DNA of 64,000 nucleotides from Leuctra nigra (Eukaryota > Arthropoda > Insecta > Plecoptera > Leuctridae). Under the pieces are notes generated by a model. The model did no database searches. It was given only the letters and a program-made list of their open reading frames with translations, and was not told the origin of the DNA. This document shows positions 23,601-38,600 of the stretch, piece by piece. The stretch covers positions 22,927,246 through 22,991,245 of the forward strand of contig OW203773.1 of assembly GCA_934045905.1 (NCBI GenBank). The letters are read 5' to 3'. Each line of letters begins with the position of its first letter. The first letter of the stretch is position 1. Both the position numbers and the translations under genes were made by a program.

Positions 23601-26600
23601 CCCACTGCTCCACGCCTGGGTTGCCGTTGTAGGTGTCAATACTGAGTGGCTGGATCACTTCTCCAGTGGCATGGTCAGTCTTCGGCTCGTCGTTGATGTT
23701 CATAGTCTCTGTGTTGTCTCCCTCAGCATACATCTGTAACGTGAACATATCTTGTCATCTGGATCATATCCCCACTGGTCCATGCCTGGGTTGCCGTTGT
23801 AGGTGTCAATACTGAGTGGCTGGATGACTTCTCCAGTGGCAGGGTCAGTCTTCGGCTCGTCGTTGATGTTCATAGTCTCTGTGTTGTCTCCCTCAGCATA
23901 CATCTGTAACGTGAACATATCTTGTCATCTGGATCATAACCCCACTGGTCCATGCCTGGGTTGCCGTTGTAGGTGTCAATACTGAGTGGCTGGATCACTT
24001 CTCCAGTGGCAGGGTCAGTCTTCGGCTCGTCGTTGATGTTCATAGTCTCTGTGTTGTCTCCCTCAGCATACATCTGTAACGTGAACATATCTTGTCATCT
24101 GGATCATATCCCCACTGCTCCACGCCTGGGTTGCCGTTGTAGGTGTCAATACTGAGTGGCTGGATCACTTCTCCAGTGGCATGGTCAGTCTTCGGCTCGT
24201 CGTTGATGTTCATAGTCTCTGTGTTGTCTCCCTCAGCATACATCTGTACGGTGATCAAGTCGATGAAAATAATCCCATTTCTCTTGCCCAGGGCTATTCT
24301 AAATTCCCTTGTCGTCTCGTTTCACGTGATACGGGCTCACTGCACACTGGAGTGCTATCTATTTAACATGGTAGTGGCGCCGTATCAATTGATACGAGAC
24401 GTCACGGAAATTTAGAATCACCCCCCTGGGCCCTCATTCACGTACATGGGGTAAGCCATGATAGCGAGTGGTAAGGCGTGGTAGACCGGGTGGCAGTGGT
24501 ATCGGTATTCACGAAGAAGTTATCATGTCTTACCCCGGGGTAGAGTCTACCCCTACCTCGAGGCAGGGGTAAGCCGTGGTAACCAAGTTTGATGTTGGTG
24601 GTAACTTATTGGCGGCCATTTTTAACTTGACATGTCTGTCAAAACAACTGTTTGAAGTAATTCCTTCTCGTCGTCATCTTATCAGCTGTGCTGTGTGTAT
24701 ATTGTATCTAATTTGTCTTTTACTTACGTTTTTTATGTAAGTTCATGTTTATTTAGTCATTCCACACAATATCGGATAGTATTATTGGTTCTAGTAAGTC
24801 AATCCATGGACCATATAACCTCCAAAACATTTTCTTAAACACTAGACATAAGTAATAAACTTCATATTTTTATTCAACTAGTGGCTTTTCGGTACACGCT
24901 CTATGTTTTTGTGATGTTGGCCCCCAAAAGGGCCGTTTGTCACTACGTTTCGGCAGTCGTAGCGGTGCCATATTCAGGTGAAGACTTATGTTGCAGAGTT
25001 AAGTTAGCACTGAATTCACCGTTGAAAACTATTGTTGCATCACATTTTATTGAACTAACACATTTCGTTCCATCTTTGTATAGTTTATCGTTTGGAATTG
25101 AACTGTCACTATTTTTAATAAAGACAAATGCACGCGCGCAGAAAATGATATTTGAATCTGATTGGTGGAATAATCCACTGCCTACTTAGAATTTACGTTC
25201 TATTTACACTATTCAAATTTCAAGTAGGCAGTGACCATCCACCAAGATACCACTGCTTCGTGAATACGAATGTGTCATTCGCTACCCCGAGGTGGTAAGC
25301 AAGTGGTAGGCTACCCCGGGGTAGGCAAGGATAAGGACAATGTACGTGAATGAGGGCCCAGGGGTGCGATCACATAAAATGACAACTTCCTTGTCACGGT
25401 GACAAGCACCCTAGAAGGCCGTGAATATGATTGAGATGAGTTGTCACTGTGACCAGAAAGTTCTCATTTTACCCCACCCCAGGTTCCAGACGTAATATTT
25501 TACCCTATTTATTATATCCTATATTTTATATTTATATTTATATATATTTATATTATTTATAAATAATTTATTTTTTATTTATATTTTATTTATATTTATT
25601 ATATTTTTATTTATAAATATTTATATTATTATACCCTATATTATACCCTATTTATTTCTATAATTTTTCTTTGTTCTATTTATTTAGAGATGTAGAATTG
25701 AAAAATGTGCGTACCTATAAATTGTATATATTTTTTTTTAATTCGGTTAGAAGAAGGGATTACTGAATAAATGTTTTTGATAGATATGTGAACAAATACG
25801 AGTATGCTTATGTAAAGATAACTTCTTTGTGCACCATAAACGCAAGAAAAAGTAATGAAGAATAACTAATTTCCAAAACATAACATATCAATTTATAAAT
25901 GTGATTCAACATCACATATCTTTCAAGGCAAGTTGAAAAATATGTTCCTACTAATTACTAAATATAAGATTTAATCTATTTTCAAACGATAGATTTTATC
26001 TAAAAACTAATATTATACAGTATGAATAATGTTATAATACATACTGTACTAAAGTATGTATTAAGATTTTTATATTAACACCTACCCACACGTTTTCAAA
26101 AGTTAGACACCAAAATCTAAATAATTTTCTTATACCTCCTGTGTTAAAATTTCCTCATATTCTTAAGATATAAAATGAAAACTCCATAAAAGTCCGAGTT
26201 GCAAAGTTAAAGAACATTTCAATGAGTCGAAATTTTGAAATTATTAATAAATATTTTTAATTTCATTAAATAATACTTTCTGAGTTCTCTCCTTGGGCAT
26301 AGTGATGACATACTTGATCTTACCCTCTCTCCCACGCCCAGCTTCCCAATGTTGATCCAGCCCGGGGCGAGCTTGCTGCCTAATTTCAGAAGAGGCTCTT
26401 CGAAGCCCCAGATGTACTCGTCGATGCTGACGTCGAGGAAGGGTTTGCTGTCCAGGACGTTGGTCAATGTGTTCAGACCGAGTTTAGTGAACATGGAGGA
26501 GTCGGCCAGCAGTGAAGCCAGACCCTGCGACAGAAGAATAATACAGAATGTGTAATATTTAAAGAAAAGTAGGGTAGATCATCATAGTGCAGGTTCAAGT

Positions 26601-29600
26601 GTAGAAAAAAGGCTTTCCGCTCGATTGGAGTGCCGAAATTGATTTTTTCATAATTATCGATTCTTTACATCATTTTTAAAATTACCTGACGTGCCTTCAA
26701 TTTTTTTGATGGCCATCTTGGAAAATATGGCGGAAAACGTAAATTTTAAAAATTATTTAATTGTTGGTAGAGGAAAGGTTGGAAAATTATGAAATAATTC
26801 ACTGAAACAAACTCAAATATGGGGACTTGAAAAAAAAAAACGCCGTGAATGAATTTTATTTTTTTATTGTTGGAATTGACCAATCACGTTTCTGTGTTTT
26901 TTTGCTCTCAATTTATTATGAAACGCGTGGACTTAGACTAAAATATGTGGAATTAAAATTTGTAGACAATTTCATTTTGAACAATATGCGTTTTAAAAAA
27001 AATTATGTATTTTTTTAAAAAATAAATTTTAATTTAAAAATTTTGTAATTTTTTTTGTTTACGGCGTATTTTTTTTCAAGTCACTATATTTGAGTTCGTT
27101 TTAGTGAAATATTTCATAATTTTTCAATCTTTCCTCTACCAACAATTAAATAATTTGTAAAATTTACGTTTTTCGCTCGTTTTCCGCCATATTTTCCAAG
27201 ATGGCTACCAAAAAAATTGAAGGCACGTCAGGTAATATTAAGAATGATGTAAACAATCGATAATTATGAAAAAATCAATTTCGGCACTCCAATCGAGCGG
27301 AATTACATTTGCTCCCCTACTATCACGTCATTACCGGTTGCGAAAGCGTGCTAGAGCTTTTTGAATTATAAAACGGTTTAAAATTTTCTATCAAGTTGGA
27401 TTTTTTTGTTTCATCAAGACCAACATCATAATAGTGTATACATTTTCATCAAAATCGGCCAAAAGGCAGTTTTTTACTTTATATATTTTTTCTTAATATT
27501 TCAATATTTTTAAGAAAATAAATTTGCATTTGCTTGGCTTGTAGCTTTTTTGAAAATATTTGAATATTTTTTTATTAATAATTTCCTTCACACTAAAATT
27601 ACTGATTCTAATAATTCACACTAATTGTAAAATCTGTATGTGACCTCTGGTTCGACCTCAAGATCTGAAATTCGATTATTTTACGTATTCCTTGGTCCTA
27701 AAATACTCCAGGGATGCATTATTAAGTAGGTATAGTTAGTTTGAAATGTGTATAAATCCTTAATATTTTAAAATTCTGTCAGCGTCAAGAAAAACATTAA
27801 AAATACACTACGCAGTGGCAACGATTGTATTAATGGGAGAAACATTTAAGGGGACAAAAACAATAATAACTTGTTAATTTAAACACTTACATTGAAATAA
27901 GTGTTGTGTTCTAGCATTAAAATATCAGTAAAACAATTATAAACATAAAACGATCCATTACGAATAAAATTATCGATTTTTTTTACTCTATCAGGTTTTC
28001 ACGACCCCCAATTCCGTCCCAAGTTTATCGTGAAATACATTTAAAATAGTTCTATCAACTGTATATTTAACTCTAAACATTTAAAAACTGTGTTTCAACA
28101 ATTATTTTTTTCTCCCATTTAAGAATCATTGCCAGAAAATCTTCGCCTTATGTGATCAAACGCGTTCCATAGAGTTTCCCCCTGGTTACTTACAACTAGC
28201 GGGATGTTTGTGATGGTGATCCTGGAGTCCAATGGAATCCCACAGGACTGTGAAGGTTCTGGAACGATGCGTCTGTACGGCTTGTAGCTGACAGTGTTGT
28301 TGGCATTGAAGACGGGCTCAGTGTTCACTGTATATTCACTGTAACAAGAATCATTGCGTTGTTAGTCAATTGAAACTGAATAAGAAAATGTTCGACTATG
28401 CGAAAGTTTTTTTTTGTTTCTTCAATGTTAAATTAGATGAATTTATTTTGAAGAGGCGCAATTCAGCATGGTTAACATTTTCAACAAACCCATGAATAGG
28501 CGACCAAATTGCAACTTCCTGAGAGGTGACAAATGCTAAAAATGAGTATGCACTTTCTAAAAATTAAAAAAGGTAATGTATAATTTTTTGACGATTGTTA
28601 CAATTTCCTGATGGCTAACTAAGTATGCCTTTCAAAAAGTAAAAAAAAAAAACAGGTAAGTGTATAATTTATAGACGTTTGCCATAAGACAATTGATAGG
28701 TAAAGTCACCCAGTTACAATTTTCTGAGTAGTTACAAAAATTTTAAAAATCAGCATGCACTTTCTAAAAATTTAAAAACGGGTAAATATAATTTCTTGAT
28801 GATTGTTACAATTTCCTGATGGCTACCAAAATTTAAAAAATCAGTATTTACTTTCAAAAATTAAAAAAAAACGGGTAAGTATAAGTAATAGACGTTTGCC
28901 ATAAGACAATTAATAGGTTAAGTCACCCAGTTACAATTTTCTGAGTAGTTACCAAAATTTTAAAAATCAGCATGCACTTTCTAAAAATTAAAAAATGGGT
29001 AAATATAATTTCTTGATGATTGTTACAATTTCCTGATGGCTACCAAAATTTAAAAAATCAGTATTTACTTTCAAAAATTAAAAAAAAAACGGGTAAGTAT
29101 AAGTAATAGACGTTTGTCATAAGGCTATTGATAGGTTTAGTCACTCAGTTACAATTTTCTGAATAGTTACCAAAATTAAAAAAAAAATCAGTAAGTAATT
29201 TATAAAATATGAAAATATATTGATAATATTTCTAAACCATTGTCATGAGTCAAGGTAGGTAAAAGTCGAATGACCTTGGCCATGAGACAGTAATGAATGC
29301 CACCCACGAAAGTCAGTATTGACTCGACAAGTAATAAAATAAACGATCGCTAATCATAGCACTTTGCTTAAATTATTGGAGATACACATTGTTTCATTGT
29401 GATCAAATACTAACATTGAAGAAGAAACAAGTTGCATCAATATGTGTTGTAGTGTTGGCGATCATTAACGCAATGCCTGTATGATTAGGTAAGTTATCTA
29501 GTGGAGCGGTCGCTCCACGCCAGCCAAGTCGTACGGCGCGAGCACACACTCATTTAAAAAGGCTGGAGCAAACCCACTTTTACTGTAAGCATCAAAGTGG

Positions 29601-32600
29601 CATTTTCGGCCTACTGGATCTTAAAATTGGAAAATCTCACATTGTTGCGATATATCTTAATTTCGAGCTATGGCCCACCCTACAACATATACCAAATTTG
29701 GGAACAATAGGTCACGCCCTTTGCGCGCTAGAGGGCCGTGAAAACAGTGTTTTAGGGCGGTTTTCATAATAATAATAATCTCAGTAGTAGTAGTAGTAGT
29801 AGTCTCCTGGAATTTAAATCCGGTAAACAGGCCACAGCCTAAACGGCTGAACCGATTGATCCCACATTTTTACCACGTGTGCACTTTTGGCGTCTGATTT
29901 AACCTTCACCCCATAAATTTTTTGTGCCGCCATTTTGAAACCGGAAGTGACGTCATATCTCGTCAACGGCTGGACCGATTGGAACGAAAATTGCGCCAAA
30001 CGATCCAGACGGTCATCTATATGCATGATAAGTAGCAAAAGACTAAACATTATGTTAAAGAAACCGGAAATGACGTAATGAAATTTGAAAATCATCGATT
30101 GGCTTTTTGGCAACAAAGGTTGATCCGATTATTTTGATATTTATGTAACGTATGTACTTTTGACGTCTCATGTGACTTGTTATAAAACTAACCGGAAGCC
30201 GCCATTTTGAAACCGGAAGTGACATCATATCTCAATAACGGCTAAATAGATTTCAACGAAACCAGCGCAAAACAATTAAGACGGTCAACTTTATGTATTA
30301 TCATCAATAATATTTGCAGTTTCTTATACCTAAACCGGAAATGACGTCACACATTTTAATAATCTCACAAATTTTTATTTTGATGCAATAATTATACTAT
30401 TTGAGACAGCTTATAAAATTGTAATCATGTTTCAAATATACTTCAAGGGGTCAGAGATTTCAGCCGCCATTTTTAAACCGGAAGTAACGTCATATCTCAA
30501 AAACTGGTAGACAAATCGGTATGAAACTAGCACCAAACGATTCGGAAGGCCATCTCTATGGAATATGAACAGTACAAATAGAATTTTCCTATTTATGAGA
30601 CCGGAAATGACGTCATTCAAATGTATAAATTATTATAATTCCCTCCTATACAATAAATACATATTCAGAAAGCTTAAAATGATACACATCATTTATAGAA
30701 ATAAATTCTATGTGGCATTGCAGAAAGTTCAGCAGCCATTTTGAAAACCGAAGTGTTTCCATATCTTGGAACTGGGTTGACTGATTGGAATGAAACCTTT
30801 GCTATTCTTCGTGAAAGATCATTTAAAGCAATTATTTAGGACCATACGCTGCTATTCATTAGTGGTAACGAAATTGTAAAGGGTGATGATTTTTTAAAAG
30901 AATTTAGTAATTGTTCATTTTATATGTGTCACAAGTTGTTATAGAATAAACTAAAAAAAGGAGTGATATCCCCATAAAAAACACTTCGTGTAAAAATACC
31001 AGCCAAGTCTCTACTAAAAAAAAATATATGAAATCTAAAAATTCTGCACTGAAAAGTAATGATATCAAAAAATTTGCCAAGTCAAAACTTTATTTGAAAA
31101 TCAAAAAATACTTGGCGCATCGATTTTTTAGGGCATTTTAGGTCTACTATATGTTTGTATATTTTATGTATATTTTATATCTGGCCTATACTTCTAAGCT
31201 ATTAATATACACGATGCGCCAAGTATTTTTTGATTTTCAAATAAAGTTTTGACTTGGCAAATTTTTTGATATCATTACTTTTCAGTGCAGAATTTTTAGA
31301 TTTCATATATATTTTTTTAGAAGAGACTTGGCTGGTATTTTTACACGAAGTGTTTTTATGGGGATCATCATTATGCCAGACATGTCTGGATACATACGGT
31401 TTATATTGAGATTTTACCGATATCAGGAGATTCGGTTTCAAATATTTGCGCTGGGTAAATTTAAAGAAAACGTAAGAAATTAATGACAGTAACTACGTAA
31501 AAGCCTCAGACTGCAGTGGGATTCGAACCCATGGCATCTTGAGTGAAAGTAAAAGCTTTAATCTAGCCAATATTTGTATCAGGCTTGATCAAATCGAGTG
31601 CCATGAGTTCTAGCGAGATCGGTCTCTTGGCTTGACCGAGAAATCGATTAATATGTTTCCAATTTTTTTAAATATGTTGTTTGAAAATTAATTATCCTAG
31701 CAACCTCTGGAGTGAAATTACTTTCTCTTTTAGTTAAGGATGCGCCACCGATTTAAATGGCTATTTTCAGTACTCGACTTGAATGAATTCAGAAAACGCA
31801 TGTTTTAAGTTTAAAACATAGTTTTAAAATGTAATATCTCGAGAATAATACGATATGAGATAAGGAAGAATTTTGTAATAAAGATTTCTTTAAATATTTT
31901 TTGTGAATACAGCAGTGGTTTTGACTTGTTCAGTTTTGCCATGTTAATTGGTTATTATAACTACATCAAGATTTTCATACATTTAAAAAATGTCATTATC
32001 TCAAAATTTAAGTCGGTGACAAGGTTATTTTAAGTTTTCAATGCATTCAGTATTATTCCAAGAATCCTATCGACAGATTTCTATTGAAATTGTTGGTGCG
32101 GTTTAAAAATTAATTATATAATATAGGAAAATGTAAATTCCTTCATAAGAGCCATGTCAAAATCTCAAACTATGAAAGCGTTTTAAATAAAAATTAGGTC
32201 GGCAAGGTTCACTTTTTTGATCTGATATTGTAGATAATACTATTAGGAACGAAATTTAATGGTTTGGATTTTTTTGTTAGTATTTGGGCTGGCACTGGTT
32301 CATCCTAAAGAGGTCCTAATGTACTCACCTATAGACAAATGGGCCCAGCTCTTCAAACCTTAGCTTCTCGGTGCCTTTAAGGAACGCTTCTGCATTGGTG
32401 ACGTTGTATACATATATCATGGTAGTGAAGGGTAGCGGTGGTGTCTGCCACTTGTTGAATATGTAACTACCTTCCCTGAACGATAGCATCTAGACGAATA
32501 CAGAAACGAACCAACATTAGCTTCTCATACTCAATATTCATCAGGAAGGCTATTCTAAATTTCCCTGTCGTCTCATTTCACTTGATACGGCCTCCTGCTA

Positions 32601-35600
32601 TATATTTAACAATATGGTAGTGACGCCGTATCAATTGATACGAGACGACAAGGGAATTTAGAATAACTGCCCAGTGGACAGGGCAAAGAGGGGAAGGGGT
32701 AGATACAATCAAAACAAAACAACAAACAACAGTAAACAAACAATATAAATAAAAATTTAGAGTTTGATGAAGAGAAAAGAGAAGTCTCCTTAAAAATTGT
32801 AATTAATGTAGTTTTGTAAATACCAACACAAATAATAATAATATCAATATGTACACCCAACAAAACATAAAACGTTATTCGATAGAAAAGGATAGGATGA
32901 TCAGGGTTTGATGGCATTATCCTATGAGTCTATGCAAACTCATCATCTAACTTTAGTAGGTGAGCTCTGAATTCATTGATAATAACAAGGATTGATTGTC
33001 AAGGAACCTGACCAGCAGCCTATCTGTTTCATTCAAATACTGTTTTATGTTTTGTTGAGTGTACTTACTACCAGAAAAAATAAATTCATTCATAAAATAT
33101 CATAATTAAATTTCATATGACATTTTGGACGGAAAAACGACTTTCTGGTGATGTTATTTCTGAGTCTATAACAAAGTGGTGATCACAACATGAAGACAAA
33201 CGGGAGCTTTAGGTAGGCGATTCCGAAGGACGGCGAACTTGGAAGCAATTGAAACATCAATGTGAATAGAAAATTTTGCATTTCCAACTTGTTTTTAAAG
33301 TATTGTTTGACTCGTTGGTACTAAAGAATAATAAGAATTACTTTTATTTTGTAAACAATTATAACATCATTACAGATCATGTTTAAATATTCTCAAATTG
33401 GGGTCCTTTTCTATAACTTTGACATTCCGAATATAACTGGATCTCGATTAGCAGCCATCGATTAACATTGAACCGAATCGGATTCCATACAGAATCGAGA
33501 ATTTTAAAGTAACATAATTGAAGTTTCTTACCATGTTGCCAGCGATCTCCACTGGGTTTAGGAAGAAGATGGCTGTTGCAAGAAATATGAAGATGACGCC
33601 GATACCAGCCAATGACAAGAGAACTGAAACAACAAGTAAGTTGAATATAGATGCAGTAACGGGCATCTCTACTTCAGATCATTCTCAGATACACAAGAAA
33701 ACAGTTGTAATTACTACACTAAATGGCGCTCAAATAAGAATTATTCGATTTAGGGCCGGTATTACCATAGTTTAAGCTACATTTAGCATAAACTCCACTT
33801 CAGAAAACTCTGTGTATTACCATTACTGCAATTTAATTCCGGAGCTTATTTCCTCTGTTTAAATTAACCTCAAGCTACATGGACTGCAGTTTATTTAAGC
33901 TATGCCGCAGGATTTAACGGTACATACAATACACTACATTTCCCAAAATGGAGCTTAACTAAACTGAGGTGGCTCATCCAATCGGGCATAGTCTCCGATT
34001 TTCATAATATTTTGTCTACTTATTGATAATCATGCCTAGTGATGGGATTTTTCATGAAATTTTTTTTGTGAAAATTTAATTTTTTTTTTATCCTGAGAAA
34101 GTTTTTTTTTCTGGTAGGTGAACCGACATTTTTAAACGTATTTCTATTACGCATAATAATGTAACACAACTCCATTAATACTTTACAAAATAAAACAATT
34201 GAAAATATGCTAAAATGTCCTCTGTAAATGAGTATTTTCATGAAAATTTCCATGAAAATTTTCAACAGGTCTTACAAATTTTCATGAAATGAAACTTTGA
34301 AAATTTTCAAGTCCCAACACTAATCATGCCATACACAATCCTTGAAAAAATTTAACACTTCTCGTGTCTAGTTTCTGAGATAAATTGAGTTTTCTTCCCC
34401 ATATTATCTTATGGCAGACAAGTAAAATCGCGTCACATTTAGGCTTAATGAAGATCTAATTTTTATGTGGTCCCAACATTGAACAAATAACATATTTTAT
34501 GATAGATAGTTAGACATTCTATTAGGAAAAAATATTAAAATAATACCAACGTGTGCTATTTTAAAAGTTACAAACAACGAAATGATTTCCCTATACCTCC
34601 TGTGTTAAAGTTTTGTTCAATCTCGGAAGGCAATAAATACAAACCTACTTACATTTAAATTTCAACAGAAAGCTGTTCCATTAATATCAACTTTTATAAC
34701 CATAAAAGCAAGAAACTTCATTAACCTTTCCATGATCTTTATGATGATTATTGAACGTGTGCATATATTTTTTTCATAAATAAACACAAGAATTCCATCA
34801 ATTAAATGAAAATGTAATCCCTTTTATGACAATTATGATTATTAAACGCGAAACAAAATATATCATAGCAATGCCGATTCGTTGGAAAATGCCACTTTTG
34901 CGTCCAGTCTTGAGGTAAGTACATGTTCTACTGGGTATTTTATACATATCCAGTTATAGCCAACGCCATGATATCTATAAAATCTATTTTTAAAAAATAT
35001 TTATCAAGTCCATTATTGAACGAAAACGAGAGCAAAGAGAGCATGATAATTTCTATTCCCAGTATAAAAAGAATCATTATTTTCAATGAGCAAGTTGACT
35101 CAGGGATTAATGCTCTGGACATGCACTCCAAATATCCGAGGTCAATTTCAGTAATACCTTCCTGGTCACTATGTATTTTCATAAATTCTGACAAGGTTCC
35201 AATTAATAGGCCACGATTGTATCTTCCCCAATGTTCATCCTACCCTATTCTTCATCATTATCTCATAATAAAAATCTTAATATTGTAGCTTAGATACTAA
35301 ACAGTAAGACGTAAAACACAATAAAATAATATTAATATTTAACTATTTTTAAAATTATCTTGATTTGGTGATCTAATACAATTCATCTCTGAGTATAGAT
35401 TTGATCCTGTGTCTATATATGACACTATTTGGATTCTAGAAAAACAAATTTTGATAAGATTAATTTTCAATTAATAGCAGATTTAATATCGCAGAGAGCG
35501 AGCTTTAATGTCCGTAAATGTATCCTTTTTCCAGTATCAAAGTTTAATTAAAACTTTTTAATTTAAAGATGGCTGCCTTCAAGTTGGTAGCAGCTGTTCT

Positions 35601-38600
35601 GCTGATGGCTGTTTGTGCTGGTAAGACAGATCGTATTGATATCGATTGGTTTTATCGAGTTATTGCAGTTCACTGCCAGTGTTGCACATACCCGTGCTCT
35701 CTTATCAACGCCTCAACAGAGCGTTTTCCTATCATTCGTATCGCTGGCTTAGGGGGCTGCTAGAACGATGACTTATGACCATGATTTTGAAGATGAAATT
35801 AGTTTAATTTTTATTAATTTTTTTAAGTGTATTCCTACATAAAAGACAACCCTATTTTAATTATTTAGCAAATTATTTTAATTATGTTAGTTATGTAGTT
35901 ATTTGGTTAAATTATGGTGATAATTGCAGATTCAAATTTTTAGGCGACTAAATTTATTTTAAAAAAGTAACACAAAAATGGGCTGGTAAAATTTCACATC
36001 AATTGGTTAATAGGCTTGACCCCCAATAGTACGAGCATTGTTTTGCGTTGTTTTGTATCAAAACCGGCGACTATTCTGCAAGGCACGTGACAAAAATAGA
36101 AAATTGATACGAATCTACCTACAATCAGACTGATCATGTGAAAATCCCATCCCATCGAGAGATTTTGTCGCGTGTTTCAGCAATTTTATGGGATACGATT
36201 GGAGCCAAAATTTGTTTACTAGATGATTTGAAATTTTAATCGTGATTAGATAAAAAGAAAAACTAAGGGGTACTTTGTATTTTTTTAATTTTTTGCTTTT
36301 TGTTGATTTTTGGTGAAAATTTTTCTATTTTCTTGTCTCGCTGGGTTCAATATGAAATTTAATTTTAAAAATGTGCCAAGTGATAGCCCTACTCCCTACT
36401 AAGTTTGTCTTCGGGTGTGGTCTCCAATCTTATAGAAAACGTCATAGGTATGCTCGGTTTTTTTGAATAACCGGCGCCTAATTAACAAGGCACGAAGCAA
36501 AAATTAAAAAGTGCTACTAATATACAATCAGACTGATCATGTGAACATCCTTACAAAGTTACACCCACTTATGGAGCATTTTATCTTTCTTAATTTGCTT
36601 CAATGGCCGAGCGCTATCCTCAGTAAGGTTTCCGATTGTATCTTTCCAGTGACCAGTGATCCTGAAAATACGACAACCAAACCAGATGGGCCGATCACAG
36701 AGCTAAATGGGACGGATACTAAACCAGATGGTACGATCCCCCAACTAAATGGGACGGATACCAAACCAATAAGGCCGATCACCGAACTAAATGGGACAGA
36801 TTCCAAACCAGATGGTACGATCCCCGAACTAAATGGGACGGATACCGAACTAAATGGGACGGATACCAAACCAATAAGGCCGATCACCGAACTAAATGGG
36901 ACAGATTCCAAACCAGATGGTACGATCCCCGAACTAAATGGGACAGATTCCAAACCAGATGGTACGATCCCCGAACTAAATGGGACGGATACCAAACCAG
37001 ATGGTACGATCCCCGAACTAAATGGGACGGATACCAAACCAGATTGTACGATCCCCGAACTAAATGGGACGGATACCAAACCAGATGGTACGATCCCCGA
37101 ACTAAATGGGACGGATACCAAACCAGATGGGACAACATCAGAGAAACCAAAAAGGAAGCCAAGGGTTCTCTGTCCCGGTGCTGGTAGTCCAACTTGCGAT
37201 TAAACATTGAAATCATTTCATGTGACATTCTTGTGTCTAAGTTGAAAATACATCGAACAAGTTAATGAGTAGGTACTTGGCCTTGATTCATATTTCAAAT
37301 TTGAAAATTTGGAAGAATAATGTTTTCAATTTAATGAACATAAATAAAGCTTTGAGATGAATGCTGGCTACAGATTTATTATTATTTATTTCCTCCGTCA
37401 AACTGATGCAAAATAAAATAATTTTATATCATTATAACTCTGATTATTTCCCGACAGTCACTTCTTAATCTTAACATTATCTACAATATCAAATATCTGG
37501 AATGCAAACAAGCTCACATGGATTCTCATATTTTTGATAATAGAGTAAAGAGACAGATTTTCGTCAAACTCAATAAAAAAAGTTGTTATCAAATCCAATA
37601 GAATTATTGTCGTTACTCTCATTAAGAGTCAAATGCTGAGAAGGTTACCTACTAATAGGCCACGACCGCCTTCTTCCTCGTCCATCCTCAACTAATCATC
37701 ATCATCATCATCTCCCAATCATCATAATAATCATTCAGACGTCAGGATTAGAGTCACAACTCAATTAAATAGGTTTTTCTCTAATTTAAAAGCTGAAAGT
37801 GTTAAAAAAAATATTTTTGAAACAAATGAATCTATACGGATAAAAATAGTATCATTGTAGCAATACAAGTTGCTAGTTTTGTGACAGCAATAATGCTGGT
37901 TGGCCCTACAGCAATATATCTAGTTCAATATGTTTATAGACACATTAAAGAAAAAATGTATCGCTATTGATAATACAGATCTGGGAAGGGATTTTAATTA
38001 TCTGTATTTTTTATGCCACAATTATGTTTATAAAAATTCTTCTACATCATCTACTTTCATTGTATAGATCTTGTTAATTTTAAACATATTCTAATTTTAA
38101 TCTATAACCTATTTTAGCTGTACGGGGTATAAAATACTCTTATTACAAATTCAACAGAAAGCCATGATTTCTCATAAAACTTCTTCAAAGGTGAAAAGGT
38201 GAAATTTATTATGATTAAGAACGTGTGTTAGTTATTAAAAATTATACCAGCTTTATTATGATAACCGCACATTAAATCTTTAATAAATGCTTTTTATGAC
38301 AAGTTGTATGATTATTCACATTATAATAATGTTGATTGTTTTCATATAATATGAAAGATATCACTTCTACATCACGTTTTGAGGCAATTGTACGTTCTTC
38401 TAAGTATTGTCACAATTGAAATCTAAAGAATCTATTCCAAAGATATTTACTGAGCAAACTTAATTATTTATTTCAAACAAAGAACAGAGATAACAGATAT
38501 GATATTGCGGTGACTGGGATATGCAAACTAAAAATAAAGTTTTCCCTTTTTTTCAGCATGGAGTTTTAGTTTAACCTTGTTAATAATTATGTCTGCTTTC

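Noticed and set aside
23530..24258. Separate 72-codon minus-strand genes repeated every 170 bp
   Set aside because: They are tandem copies of part of receptor exon 6 read past the exon into intronic bases; each ends in a frame shift, not a real C-terminus.
23106..24260. CRISPR-like array because of regular repeats
   Set aside because: Repeat units are 170 bp, contiguous and exon-derived, with no unique spacers, and the DNA is clearly eukaryotic.
24881..25189. A 102-codon frame inside the inverted-repeat element at 24.4-25.4 kb as a transposase
   Set aside because: It is short, with no catalytic motif or recognisable family, and no start or splice context.
36600..37121. Minus-strand frame of 173 codons with VPFSSGIVPSGL repeats
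   Set aside because: It is the mirror of the unit 1 repeat array. The plus frame has a signal exon, matched phase and a paralogue, and the minus frame has none of these.
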